A DNA stretch of 8,391 nucleotides from Actinomycetes bacterium (GCA_021823385.1 JAKAOC010000081.1:1-8391), one strand, 5' to 3'; positions 1-5,404 are shown, counted from the stretch's first letter. The notes: generated from the letters alone by a model not told the origin. Translations and numbers: made by a program.

Positions 1-873
1 CTGGTCGGATTGTCGGTCCTGACCGGCCAGAACGGCCAGATTTCACTGGGCCATGGCGCCCTCATGGCCATCGGGGCCTGGACGCTGACGCTGCTGCAGT
101 TGCACACCAAGGTGCCTCTGTGGGCGATGCTCATCGCCGCGGCGCTGGTGACGATGGTCTTCGGAGCTCTATTGGGCCTGGTGGCCGCCCGGCTGCGCGG
201 GCCGTACCTGGCCGGCGCCACCTTGGCTCTCGCATTGGGGCTGCCCGACCTTACCACCCGCTATCAGTCCCTCTTCGGCGGGTATCAGGGCCTGGAGGTG
301 AGCCAGCCCAACGCCCCGGCCTTCCTGGGAGCGGCGGCCACCCCTACGGAGTGGCTGGCGATCATAGAAATGATCTGCGTGGTGGTGGTGATGGTTCTCT
401 TCGCCAACCTGCTGCGCTCCAGGGTGGGGCGCAGATTCAGGGCGGTAAGGGATGACGAGATCGCCACGCAGGTGTCGGGCATCTCCGTGGCGCGGACCCA
501 GGTTCTCGCCTTTTCGCTGTCAGCCGCGGCCGCCGGCTTGGGAGGCGGCCTCTTCGCCCTGGTGGCCGGAAACGTCTCGCCGGGCGGCTACTCGGTGGTG
601 CTTTCCATCTCACTCCTGGCTGCGATGGTGATAGGCGGGACGGGCACGCTGGCCGGGGCGGTGTGGGGCGCGCTGATCATGGTGTATGTGCCTGGGTGGG
701 CCACCACGCTCACCCAGAAGCTGAATCTCAACCAGGCGATCTCGGCCAACCTGGCGCTGGCCATCTACGGCTTCCTTCTGGTCGCGATCATCATGATCGC
801 TCCGGTGGGCATCCAAGGGCTGGTGCGTGCGGGGATATTCAAGCTGAAAAGTCTCGGAAAGGAGCCAAGTTAA
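1..873 (+). CDS. livM: Branched-chain amino acid-type ABC transporter permease, LivM family (5'-truncated by window edge)
   Basis: Membrane-spanning permease of a branched-chain amino acid/amide-type (HAAT family) ABC importer, forming the channel with a LivH-type partner. The frame is open from base 1, and its first residues LVGLSVLTGQNGQISLGHGA match the internal GQxSLGHA segment of LivM proteins. The true start is therefore upstream, and the TTG at 10 is not a real start. About 290 codons are visible, with several hydrophobic segments. A cytoplasmic loop at about nt 430-485 (RFRAVRDDEIATQVSGI) is the EAA-like loop that contacts the ATPase. The C-terminal part, with SPGGYSVVLSISLL and MVIGGTGTLAGAVWG, is the most diagnostic stretch. 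It ends at TAA 871-873. The binding-protein gene follows 131 bp downstream on the same strand, so the two are probably one transport locus; the ATPases and second permease are not in the window. The transported substrate cannot be read from the sequence. Confidence 0.93.
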   Translation: MVGLSVLTGQNGQISLGHGALMAIGAWTLTLLQLHTKVPLWAMLIAAALVTMVFGALLGLVAARLRGPYLAGATLALALGLPDLTTRYQSLFGGYQGLEVSQPNAPAFLGAAATPTEWLAIIEMICVVVVMVLFANLLRSRVGRRFRAVRDDEIATQVSGISVARTQVLAFSLSAAAAGLGGGLFALVAGNVSPGGYSVVLSISLLAAMVIGGTGTLAGAVWGALIMVYVPGWATTLTQKLNLNQAISANLALAIYGFLLVAIIMIAPVGIQGLVRAGIFKLKSLGKEPS

Positions 874-904
874 AGAAGGGTGGCAGTGGTGGCCGCAGGG
901 GTAG

Positions 905-940
905 CGGCACCGCGCAAGTGGCACCGCGGACGCGGTGCCG
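905..940 (+). repeat. Two mutually exclusive hairpins between permease and binding-protein genes
   Basis: The 9-mer GGCACCGCG occurs twice (906-914 and 920-928), and a single complementary CGCGGTGCC follows (931-939). The distal copy can form an 8-bp stem with a 4-nt loop (920-927 with 932-939). The proximal copy, extended by one base, can form a perfect 10-bp stem with a 16-nt loop (905-914 with 931-940). Both need the same 3' arm, so only one can form at a time. There is no U-tract, so this is not a normal intrinsic terminator. Plausible roles are 3'-end protection of the upstream message, a processing site that sets permease/binding-protein stoichiometry, or a protein-binding palindrome. 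Pairing is seen directly; function is inferred. Confidence 0.6.
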
Positions 941-1004
941 ATGACGGGCGTGGAGTCCGTAGGGCTCACGCTCAGGGATATTTACATAGGGGGAAACTAT
1001 AGAA

Positions 1005-2354
1005 ATGGGTGAATCCCGTTCTTCATTTAGGCGGGGATTCCGGGTAGTGGCGGTGATGGCGGCCTTCAGCCTGGTCGCCGCCGCATGCGGAAGCTCCAAT
1101 AGTTCATCGTCGTCGGGCGGCTCGGGCACCAGCGCGTCGGTGGCCAACACCGCGTCCGCGCCGGGCATCACGCCCACCAGCATTCTTCTCGGTTCGCACC
1201 AGCCCTTGACCGGGCCGGCCGCGCCGGGCTACTCGGAGATCGGTCCGGCCATCGAGTCGTTCTTCAAGTATGTGAACGCCCACGGTGGCATCTACGGCCG
1301 CAGCGTGACCTTCAAGTATCTGGATGACGGCTACAATCCGGCCAACACCGTTCAGGTCGTACGTCAGCTCGTCCTTCAGGACAACGTCTATGCCATCCTC
1401 GGGGGCCTCGGCACGCCGACCCACACCGCGGTGGTCAACTTCCTCAACCAGAACAAGGTTCCGGACATCTTCGTAGCCTCCGGCTGCAACTGCTGGAACC
1501 AGCCGACGGTGCATCCCTATACCTACGGGTGGGAGCCGGACTACATCATCGAGGGCAAGGTGCTCGGCGCCTATATCAAGGACCACTTTGCCGGTATGAA
1601 GGTCGGCGTCCTTTACCAGAACGACGACTTCGGCGGCGGCGGACTGAACGGTATCAAGCAGATGCTCCCTGCCAGCCAGATCGTCTCTGCCCAGCCGTAC
1701 GACCCGACCACTCTCGCCAACGGCCTGAGCACTCAGGTCGCGGCGCTGCAGCAGGCCGGAGCCCAAGTGGTGGTGCTCTTTACCATCCCGGCCGCGACCG
1801 CGTTGGCGTTGCTCTCCATGGCGGTCCTCGGGTACCACCCGACCACGGTGAGTTCGTCGGTCTCGTCCGATCCCACCACTCTGGCCGGCCTGGTGTCCAA
1901 CTTCTCCAAGGGCAAGGTGGGGGCTTCGGCCCTGAACGGGCTTTACACCCTCGACTACCTGCCCATGGCGACGAACACCAGCGATCCGTGGATCAAGCTG
2001 TTCCTGAAGGTCCACTCCCAGTACGACTCCAAGGAGCCGGTTGACGGCAATATGGTGTACGGGATGGCGATGGCCTACGACTTCACCCTGGCCATGAGGG
2101 CGGCGGGTCAGAACCCGACACGTCAGGATCTGCTCAACGCCATCAACACCCAGGGCTCCACCTGGACCGGCCCCGGCCTGGCTCCGCTCGGCTATTCGGC
2201 GACACAGCATCTGGGCTTCATGGGAGCCGAAGTGCTGCAGCTCAATGGCACTGGTGGTGCGAGCGCGGTGAGCCCGGTCTATGTGACCAATGTGCAGGGG
2301 CCGGTGACGACCCATGCCTCGGTCGAAGGTCCGGTGCCTTCCTGGCTGAAGTAG
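1005..2354 (+). CDS. Branched-chain amino acid-type ABC transporter substrate-binding lipoprotein (LivK/Peripla_BP_6 family)
   Basis: Extracytoplasmic capture protein (449 aa) for the importer whose permease ends just upstream. Residues 1-28 are a lipoprotein signal peptide: basic start (R9 R10), hydrophobic stretch V14-A27, and Cys28 in LVAAAC as the likely lipidated residue. Ala rather than Leu at -3 makes the lipobox slightly atypical. RRGF at 9-12 resembles a twin-arginine motif but lacks the preceding Ser/Thr. A Ser/Gly-rich linker (29-48) tethers the domain to the membrane. The type-I periplasmic-binding fold begins near 55 (ITPTSILLGSHQPLTGPAA, the usual first strand and ligand-binding loop) and continues through YVNAHGGIYGR (89-99), DDGYNPANTVQ (107-117) and a VASG segment at 157-160. 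ATG 1005 is chosen because a purine-rich Shine-Dalgarno (AGGGGG, 988-993) lies 11 nt upstream. C161 and C163 form an unusual CxC in a likely cleft loop. Family assignment is firm; ligand unknown. Confidence 0.92.
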   Translation: MGESRSSFRRGFRVVAVMAAFSLVAAACGSSNSSSSSGGSGTSASVANTASAPGITPTSILLGSHQPLTGPAAPGYSEIGPAIESFFKYVNAHGGIYGRSVTFKYLDDGYNPANTVQVVRQLVLQDNVYAILGGLGTPTHTAVVNFLNQNKVPDIFVASGCNCWNQPTVHPYTYGWEPDYIIEGKVLGAYIKDHFAGMKVGVLYQNDDFGGGGLNGIKQMLPASQIVSAQPYDPTTLANGLSTQVAALQQAGAQVVVLFTIPAATALALLSMAVLGYHPTTVSSSVSSDPTTLAGLVSNFSKGKVGASALNGLYTLDYLPMATNTSDPWIKLFLKVHSQYDSKEPVDGNMVYGMAMAYDFTLAMRAAGQNPTRQDLLNAINTQGSTWTGPGLAPLGYSATQHLGFMGAEVLQLNGTGGASAVSPVYVTNVQGPVTTHASVEGPVPSWLK

Positions 2355-2379
2355 CCTGAACCGCCATCGAATTGGCCTT

Positions 2380-2411
2380 GGGGGCCGCCGGCTGGTCCGG
2401 CGGCCCCCTTT
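2380..2411 (+). terminator. Rho-independent terminator after the binding-protein gene
   Basis: A perfect 12-bp G/C stem (2380-2391 with 2397-2408) with a 5-nt loop CTGGT is followed by TTT. It starts 26 nt after the binding-protein stop codon. The U-tract is short, as is common in high-GC genomes, but the stem is very stable. It separates the transport operon from mca. Confidence 0.78.
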
Positions 2412-2454
2412 GCGTCTCCATCTCGGCAGGAGGCGGAAGGTTTTGCGCGGTTGC

Positions 2455-2469
2455 TAGGTTCGAACACTT
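2455..2469 (+). promoter_or_regulatory. Candidate -10 box giving a leaderless or near-leaderless mca transcript
   Basis: TAGGTT at 2455-2460 fits the actinobacterial TANNNT -10 pattern and lies 9 nt before the mca ATG. Transcription would then start at or within about 3 nt of the start codon. No Shine-Dalgarno lies at normal distance; the nearest purine-rich stretch is about 40 nt upstream. No convincing -35 is seen. The same arrangement (TAGATT, then 9 nt, then ATG) precedes ftsH on the other strand. Confidence 0.45.
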
Positions 2470-3327
2470 ATGGAAAAGCAAGTGATTCTTTCAGTACACG
2501 CCCATCCCGATGACGAGGCCTCCAAAGGCGCCGCCCTGATCGCTCGATACAGCGACTCCGGTGCGCATGCGGTGCTGGTGACCGCCACCGGGGGAGAGGC
2601 GGGCGACATTCTCAATCCCGCGATGGACACCCCCGAGGTGCGCGCGGACCTGCCCAGGGTGCGCGCCGACGAGCTGGCCGAGGCGGTGAAGATAATCGGT
2701 TACGACCGGGCGGAGATGCTTGGCTACCGCGATTCGGGAATGCCCGACAGCGAGGCCAACAGGGACCCCGGCTGCTTCGCCCGCGCCGACCTCGACGAGG
2801 CGGCCGGCCGGCTTGCACGGATCGTTCTGGAAGAGCGCCCCCAGGTGATGCTCACCTACCCCGAGATTCAGCGCCGCTACCCCCATCCCGACCATCTCCG
2901 GGTCTATGAGGTCTCCATGCGCGCACGCGAGCTGGCCGCCGATTCCGGCTTCGCGGCGGCGGCGGGCGAGGAGCCCCACCTCGTGGCCAAGGTCTACTTT
3001 CACGTGTGGGCCCCGGAGAGAATGCAGGCACTGCACGCCAAGTTTCTCGAGCTGGGCAAGGAGTCGCCATACTCGCCCGAGTGGTTGGCAAGCGCGGAGG
3101 CCGACTACGAGGCGACAACCAAGATCGACATTACCGGCTACCATGCCCGCCGCAGTGACGCACTGCGTGCGCACGCCACCCAGATCGATCCCGAGTCGCG
3201 CCATTGGTTCGGCCTTAGCGATTCGGAGGCGGAGGCGGCCTATCCCACCGAGGATCTCTTCCTGGCGGTGGCCCCTGAGGGCTACCGGCCCGAAGGCATC
3301 GAAACCGACGTTTTCGCAGGTTTGTAA
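2470..3327 (+). CDS. mca: Mycothiol S-conjugate amidase Mca (LmbE/PIG-L family zinc hydrolase)
   Basis: Cytosolic zinc amidase that cleaves mycothiol S-conjugates, giving a mercapturic acid for export and GlcN-Ins for mycothiol resynthesis; it is a detoxification enzyme of actinobacteria. The 285-aa length is usual for Mca. AHPDDE at 11-16 supplies zinc ligands H12 and D15 and the catalytic Asp14. PHPDH at 138-142 supplies catalytic His139 and zinc ligand H142. Mca is preferred over the paralogous deacetylase MshB because of SKGAAL (18-23), TGGEAGDILNPAMD (40-53), GYRDSGMP (85-92) and the late DALRAHATQIDP segment, all of which resemble mycobacterial Mca. ATG 2470 puts the conserved HAHPDDE at the expected distance from the N-terminus. 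It stands alone between a terminator and the SCP2 gene, and is probably transcribed from the -10 box just upstream. All key residues are intact. Confidence 0.92.
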   Translation: MEKQVILSVHAHPDDEASKGAALIARYSDSGAHAVLVTATGGEAGDILNPAMDTPEVRADLPRVRADELAEAVKIIGYDRAEMLGYRDSGMPDSEANRDPGCFARADLDEAAGRLARIVLEERPQVMLTYPEIQRRYPHPDHLRVYEVSMRARELAADSGFAAAAGEEPHLVAKVYFHVWAPERMQALHAKFLELGKESPYSPEWLASAEADYEATTKIDITGYHARRSDALRAHATQIDPESRHWFGLSDSEAEAAYPTEDLFLAVAPEGYRPEGIETDVFAGL

Positions 3328-3447
3328 CTGCTCTTCGGCGAAACGGCGCGGCCTTGGGCCGGCAAAAGTGCCAAGATTGATGGCGGAGTCAGTGCGCCAA
3401 CGGGGCGCGGTAGCCTGTCGGGCCAGGCTGGCCCATGAGAGGGAGAA

Positions 3448-3846
3448 TTGAGCAAGTACGCATGGCTTAGTGGCGAGTGGTTCGCCGAGACTTTCAAGAT
3501 GGCGGCTACGCAGCCGGAGCGTCCGGGTGCCACGGCCCGCATCCAGTATGTCATCGAAGGCGGCCCCTCCGGTGTGGTCAAGTACTACTGGCTGGTGGAG
3601 AACGGCAAGCTGACCGAGTCGCAGCTGGGGGAGATCGACGACGCCGAGATAACTCTCACCCAGAGCTACGACGACGCCTTGAAGATCCAGAAGCTTCAGT
3701 TGGACGCCAATGCGGCATTCATGCAGGGCAGGCTAAAGGTCGACGGCAACATCGGCAAGCTCATGTCGCTCCTGCCGGTGACCAACTCCGCCGAGTACCG
3801 CCAGCTTCAGAAGGAAATTCTTGAAGTCACCGACTTCGGCGACTGA
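3448..3846 (+). CDS. SCP2 sterol-binding domain-containing protein
   Basis: Small soluble protein of 132 aa, essentially one SCP2-type lipid-binding domain. Recognisable features are the N-terminal helix WLSGEWFAETFKMAA (6-20), the central strands ARIQYVIEGGPSGVVKYYWLVENGKL (about 30-55), DAEITLTQSYDDALKIQ (65-81), and the hallmark LDANAAFMQGRLKVDGNIGKLMSLLP (about 85-110). Such domains bind hydrophobic ligands (sterols, fatty acids, acyl-CoA); the ligand here is unknown. The start is TTG at 3448, supported by a purine-rich stretch at 3437-3445 that sits closer than usual. A TAGCCT -10-like box at 3411-3416 would allow its own promoter. It is convergent with tatA, with 92 bp between the stops. 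No signal peptide or membrane segment is visible. Confidence 0.85.
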   Translation: MSKYAWLSGEWFAETFKMAATQPERPGATARIQYVIEGGPSGVVKYYWLVENGKLTESQLGEIDDAEITLTQSYDDALKIQKLQLDANAAFMQGRLKVDGNIGKLMSLLPVTNSAEYRQLQKEILEVTDFGD

Positions 3847-3870
3847 CTAGCCGCCCGGGGTCGAAAGTGG

Positions 3871-3899
3871 AAAAAGGGCCCGGCGTTACACCGGGCCCT
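3871..3899 (-). terminator. Rho-independent terminator for the tatA-side minus-strand transcript
   Basis: A 9-bp stem (3875-3883 with 3891-3899, core GGGCCCGG/CCGGGCCC) encloses a 7-nt loop. On the minus strand it is followed by five Ts (A-tract 3871-3875 on the plus strand), so it is a good intrinsic terminator for tatA. The stem is symmetrical and may also slow plus-strand transcription from the SCP2 gene, but it has no U-tract in that direction. Confidence 0.78.
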
Positions 3900-3903
3900 C
3901 GAC

Positions 3904-3919
3904 ATTTCCGGATTTCCGG
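3904..3919. repeat. Perfect 8-bp tandem duplication ATTTCCGG x2
   Basis: Two adjoining identical copies of ATTTCCGG lie in the short 3' untranslated stretch between the tatA stop and its terminator. Probably a slippage product; no function is evident. Confidence 0.6.
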
Positions 3920-3938
3920 CGGCCTCAGCCATTCAGGC

Positions 3939-4154
3939 TCAGGATTGCGCTTGATCCTTGGTCTCGCTCGAGGCGTCCTTGGTCTCGGTCGAGGCGCCCT
4001 TGGCTTGGGTGGTGCCGTCCTTCAGGCCCTTCTCGAACTCACCCTTGGCCTGTCCGACGGAGCGGGCGATCTTGGGTAGCCGGGAGGCGCCGAAGACTAC
4101 AACGATAACGACCAGCAGGATGAGCATGTCCTGCCCTAGGATCTCCGCAAACAC
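3939..4154 (-). CDS. tatA: Sec-independent twin-arginine translocase subunit TatA/E
   Basis: Pore-forming component of the Tat system, which exports folded proteins across the cytoplasmic membrane. The 71-aa protein has the classic plan: a short N-terminus, one transmembrane helix (about L11-F21), the hinge FG (21-22), the amphipathic helix SRLPKIARSVGQAKGEFEKGL (about 24-44) and a polar tail. The start is GTG at 4154, with GAAGGG at 4168-4163 as Shine-Dalgarno about 8 nt upstream. The tail holds a tandem heptad ASTETKD/ASSETKD encoded by a 21-bp repeat. It lies 75 bp downstream of the ChbG-like gene on the same strand and is closed by an intrinsic terminator. tatB and tatC are not in the window. 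The charged tail and the absence of a long extra helix favour TatA over TatB. Confidence 0.88.
   Translation of the reverse strand: MFAEILGQDMLILLVVIVVVFGASRLPKIARSVGQAKGEFEKGLKDGTTQAKGASTETKDASSETKDQAQS
3955..3996 (-). repeat. 21-bp tandem repeat within the tatA tail
   Basis: Two consecutive 21-bp units (3955-3975 and 3976-3996) differ at one base and encode AS[TS]ETKD twice; a short degenerate third start (CCCTTGG) follows. The repeat is in frame, so copy-number change would lengthen or shorten the TatA tail by seven residues without disrupting the gene. Confidence 0.75.
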
Positions 4155-4170
4155 GGCTACCGCCCTTCAG

Positions 4171-4207
4171 AATTTACCGGGGATTTGCCCCTTTGGTGAA
4201 GATACTA
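4171..4207 (-). promoter_or_regulatory. Candidate tatA promoter region
   Basis: Two TANNNT-type -10 boxes lie on the minus strand upstream of tatA: TAGTAT (4207-4202), and TAAATT (4176-4171), the latter with TTCACC 18 nt upstream at 4200-4195 as a -35. The proximal box has the better -35 but would start transcription inside the Shine-Dalgarno. The distal box would leave the ribosome site intact. Either suggests that tatA need not depend on read-through from the upstream gene. Confidence 0.3.
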
Positions 4208-4229
4208 GCCGCGCCGGGGCCTGAACGCA

Positions 4230-5096
4230 CTACAGGGCTGTCAGCTCCGCCTGGACCTCTTTCAGCTCGCGATAGCCGATGGTCGAGACCTGGTGGTCGG
4301 CCAGCATCATCTGCGCGAGTGGCGAGGTGAGGAAGAGATGCGCCCTGGCGAAGCGCTCCCAGTCCTGGGGGTAGAGCGCGGTCAGCTCATCTGAGGCCAC
4401 GGCCGGGCGGAAAGAGATTTCGCTGACGCCCGGGGTCAGCGAGGCAAGCGCCTCTTCGAAGATACGCTCGTCCACGAAGTGCGAGCCTGGGCCGGAATCG
4501 AAGGTGCACACCTGGGCGTCGGGGGCGAAAACCCCTGCTTCGGCGGCGAGCTCGGCGGCCGGAAAGACCGCGGTGGCCGGATCGTCGCTCATCGGAACCC
4601 GCACCGGGAGACCGAACTCCAGGGCTACCTCGATGAGCACGTCGAAAAACTCTGGGCGCAGCGTCAGCGCCTGGGCTTCGGACGCGAGATGCGAGGGGTC
4701 CAGGCCGTAGAAGATCGCCCTTTCCACCTGGGCCCGGCACTCCCGGCGCACCTCGGCGGTGTCGGCATGTTCCCAGAAGTCCTCCAGCGTGCGCGGAAGC
4801 TCGCCTGCCCCGTCCACCAAGGTGGGGGATTGGGTCAGAGGGGCCATGCGGAAGATGTCGTGGTCGGAGGTGAGCACCAGGCCGATCCCGACGTCCTGGC
4901 CGCGGTAGAGCGAGCTCACTTCCCGGGACCACGGGGCATTGGCCACCAACCTGGCGGTGGTGGCTATGCCGCGGGTGAGGGCGTCGAACGCCGCGACGTT
5001 GTGGGAGTGCGAGAAGCCAAGCGAGTCGCAGGAGATTATGCAGAGCCTGGCGTCTTCCGGACGCCCCAGCTTGCGAAGTAGTTCGCCTTTTTGCAA
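4230..5096 (-). CDS. ChbG/YdjC-family carbohydrate deacetylase homolog, probably catalytically degenerate
   Basis: 288-aa soluble protein with the overall pattern of the ChbG/HpnK (YdjC) deacetylases. Segments recalling the family are LCIISCDSLGFSHSHNVAAF (18-37), the stretch ending at VANAPW (51-56), GIGLVLTSDHD (70-80), SPTLVDGAGEL (90-100), RAQVERAIFYGLDPSHLAS (121-139), FGLPVRVP (161-168) and TPGVSEISFRPA (221-232). Active family members usually show a DD pair, GxHLTL, HLDxH and a late HPA/HPG. Here these positions read C-D24-S25, G72, H137-L-A139-S-E141 and R230-P. Most metal or catalytic positions are therefore changed while the scaffold looks intact and the frame is uninterrupted. It may be a pseudoenzyme or may use other ligands (D78, H79 and D80 are nearby). 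The start is TTG 5096: GAAGGG lies 5 nt upstream, and an in-frame TAG lies six codons upstream. A TAGCGT box (5137-5132) could drive it. It is 68 bp downstream of the SOS-linked small ORF. Confidence 0.78.
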   Translation of the reverse strand: MQKGELLRKLGRPEDARLCIISCDSLGFSHSHNVAAFDALTRGIATTARLVANAPWSREVSSLYRGQDVGIGLVLTSDHDIFRMAPLTQSPTLVDGAGELPRTLEDFWEHADTAEVRRECRAQVERAIFYGLDPSHLASEAQALTLRPEFFDVLIEVALEFGLPVRVPMSDDPATAVFPAAELAAEAGVFAPDAQVCTFDSGPGSHFVDERIFEEALASLTPGVSEISFRPAVASDELTALYPQDWERFARAHLFLTSPLAQMMLADHQVSTIGYRELKEVQAELTAL

Positions 5097-5138
5097 GTGC
5101 GCCCTTCTCTTCTAGGAGGCCGGCGACCTCAACGCTAG

Positions 5139-5157
5139 TCGGCACCTACGGTGCCGA
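5139..5157 (-). repeat. Perfect 8-bp inverted repeat TCGGCACC-TAC-GGTGCCGA
   Basis: The palindrome starts 7 nt after the stop codon of the small SOS-linked ORF and just upstream of the ChbG-like gene. It has a 3-nt loop and no following U-tract. Outer elements GACCTC (5125-5130) and GAGGTC (5156-5161) offer an alternative longer-range pairing. It shares the core CGGCACC/GGTGCCG with the hairpins at 905-940. It may be an operator, a transcript 3'-end structure or an attenuator for the downstream gene. Confidence 0.5.
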
Positions 5158-5164
5158 GGTCTTC

Positions 5165-5347
5165 TCAAGCCCTGTGCGCGGCGGCGAGCGGGCGGCTATG
5201 GCGTGCCTGCTCCTTCGCGCTCAACAGCTGTTGGCGGGCCAAGGTGACCTGCCTAAGGCCGATGCGGCGTGTGCGCTCGTCCAACTTCCAGCTCGACTTG
5301 CGTCCTGTGGACCCTTCGTCCTCGATGAGTGGCAACTGGTTCCTCAT
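5165..5347 (-). CDS. Small basic SOS-linked protein with a putative sliding-clamp-binding motif (unannotated family)
   Basis: 60-aa ORF starting at ATG 5347 and ending at TGA 5167-5165; an in-frame ATG at 5356 would add MVC. It lies on the ftsH strand, 82 bp beyond the ftsH stop, directly after a perfect LexA box. About 83% of third codon positions are G or C, like its neighbours, which supports real coding. The N-terminus reads MRNQLPLIEDEG; QLPLI (4-8) resembles beta-clamp-binding peptides (consensus near QLxLF; mycobacterial ImuB has QLPLW). The middle, WKLDERTRRIG (20-30), leads into a basic, probably helical stretch LRQVTLARQQLLSAKEQ (31-47). The tail is Arg/Ala-rich. There is no signal peptide or membrane segment, so it differs from membrane SOS division inhibitors. 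No strong Shine-Dalgarno is visible, so the leader may be very short. I do not recognise a named family; function is inferred from the operator and the motif only. Confidence 0.6.
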   Translation of the reverse strand: MRNQLPLIEDEGSTGRKSSWKLDERTRRIGLRQVTLARQQLLSAKEQARHSRPLAAAHRA

Positions 5348-5375
5348 GCACACCATTATGCCGCGGGCCTGTGAC

Positions 5376-5404
5376 AATGTATCGAACACCCGTTCGATTA
5401 GTGC
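5376..5404 (-). promoter_or_regulatory. Candidate LexA-controlled promoter of the small ORF
   Basis: On the minus strand, TACATT (5381-5376) fits the TANNNT -10 pattern. The 17 bases upstream of it fall within the LexA palindrome, so the operator fills the -35/-10 spacer. The hexamer at the -35 position (GCACTA) is weak. Predicted transcription starts near 5369, 12-22 nt before the possible ATGs at 5356 and 5347. Confidence 0.45.
5381..5398. promoter_or_regulatory. Perfect LexA (SOS) box
   Basis: ATCGAACACCCGTTCGAT contains TCGAAC-N4-GTTCGA, a perfect match to the LexA operator used in actinobacteria, with symmetry extended one base each side. It lies between the ftsH stop (5432-5430) and the small minus-strand ORF. 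The only adequately placed downstream gene on either strand is that small ORF; the plus-strand side faces the 3' end of ftsH. LexA bound here would cover the candidate promoter and keep the ORF silent until DNA damage. Confidence 0.85.

Noticed and set aside
10..12. TTG as the start of the permease gene
   Set aside because: The frame is open to base 1, and the first residues align with the interior of LivM proteins, so the gene begins upstream of the window.
1104..2315. 403-aa antisense open frame opposite the binding-protein gene
   Set aside because: It is a composition shadow rich in His, Arg and Gly with no domain, and the plus-strand gene is unambiguous.
2458..2465. GTTCGAAC palindrome before mca as a second LexA site
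   Set aside because: It is only an 8-bp palindrome with the half-sites in the wrong order and no 4-bp spacer, so it does not fit the LexA consensus.
3350..3364. Short inverted repeat CGGCC/GGCCG after mca as a terminator
   Set aside because: It has only 5 bp of stem, a 3-nt loop and no U-tract, which is too weak to call.
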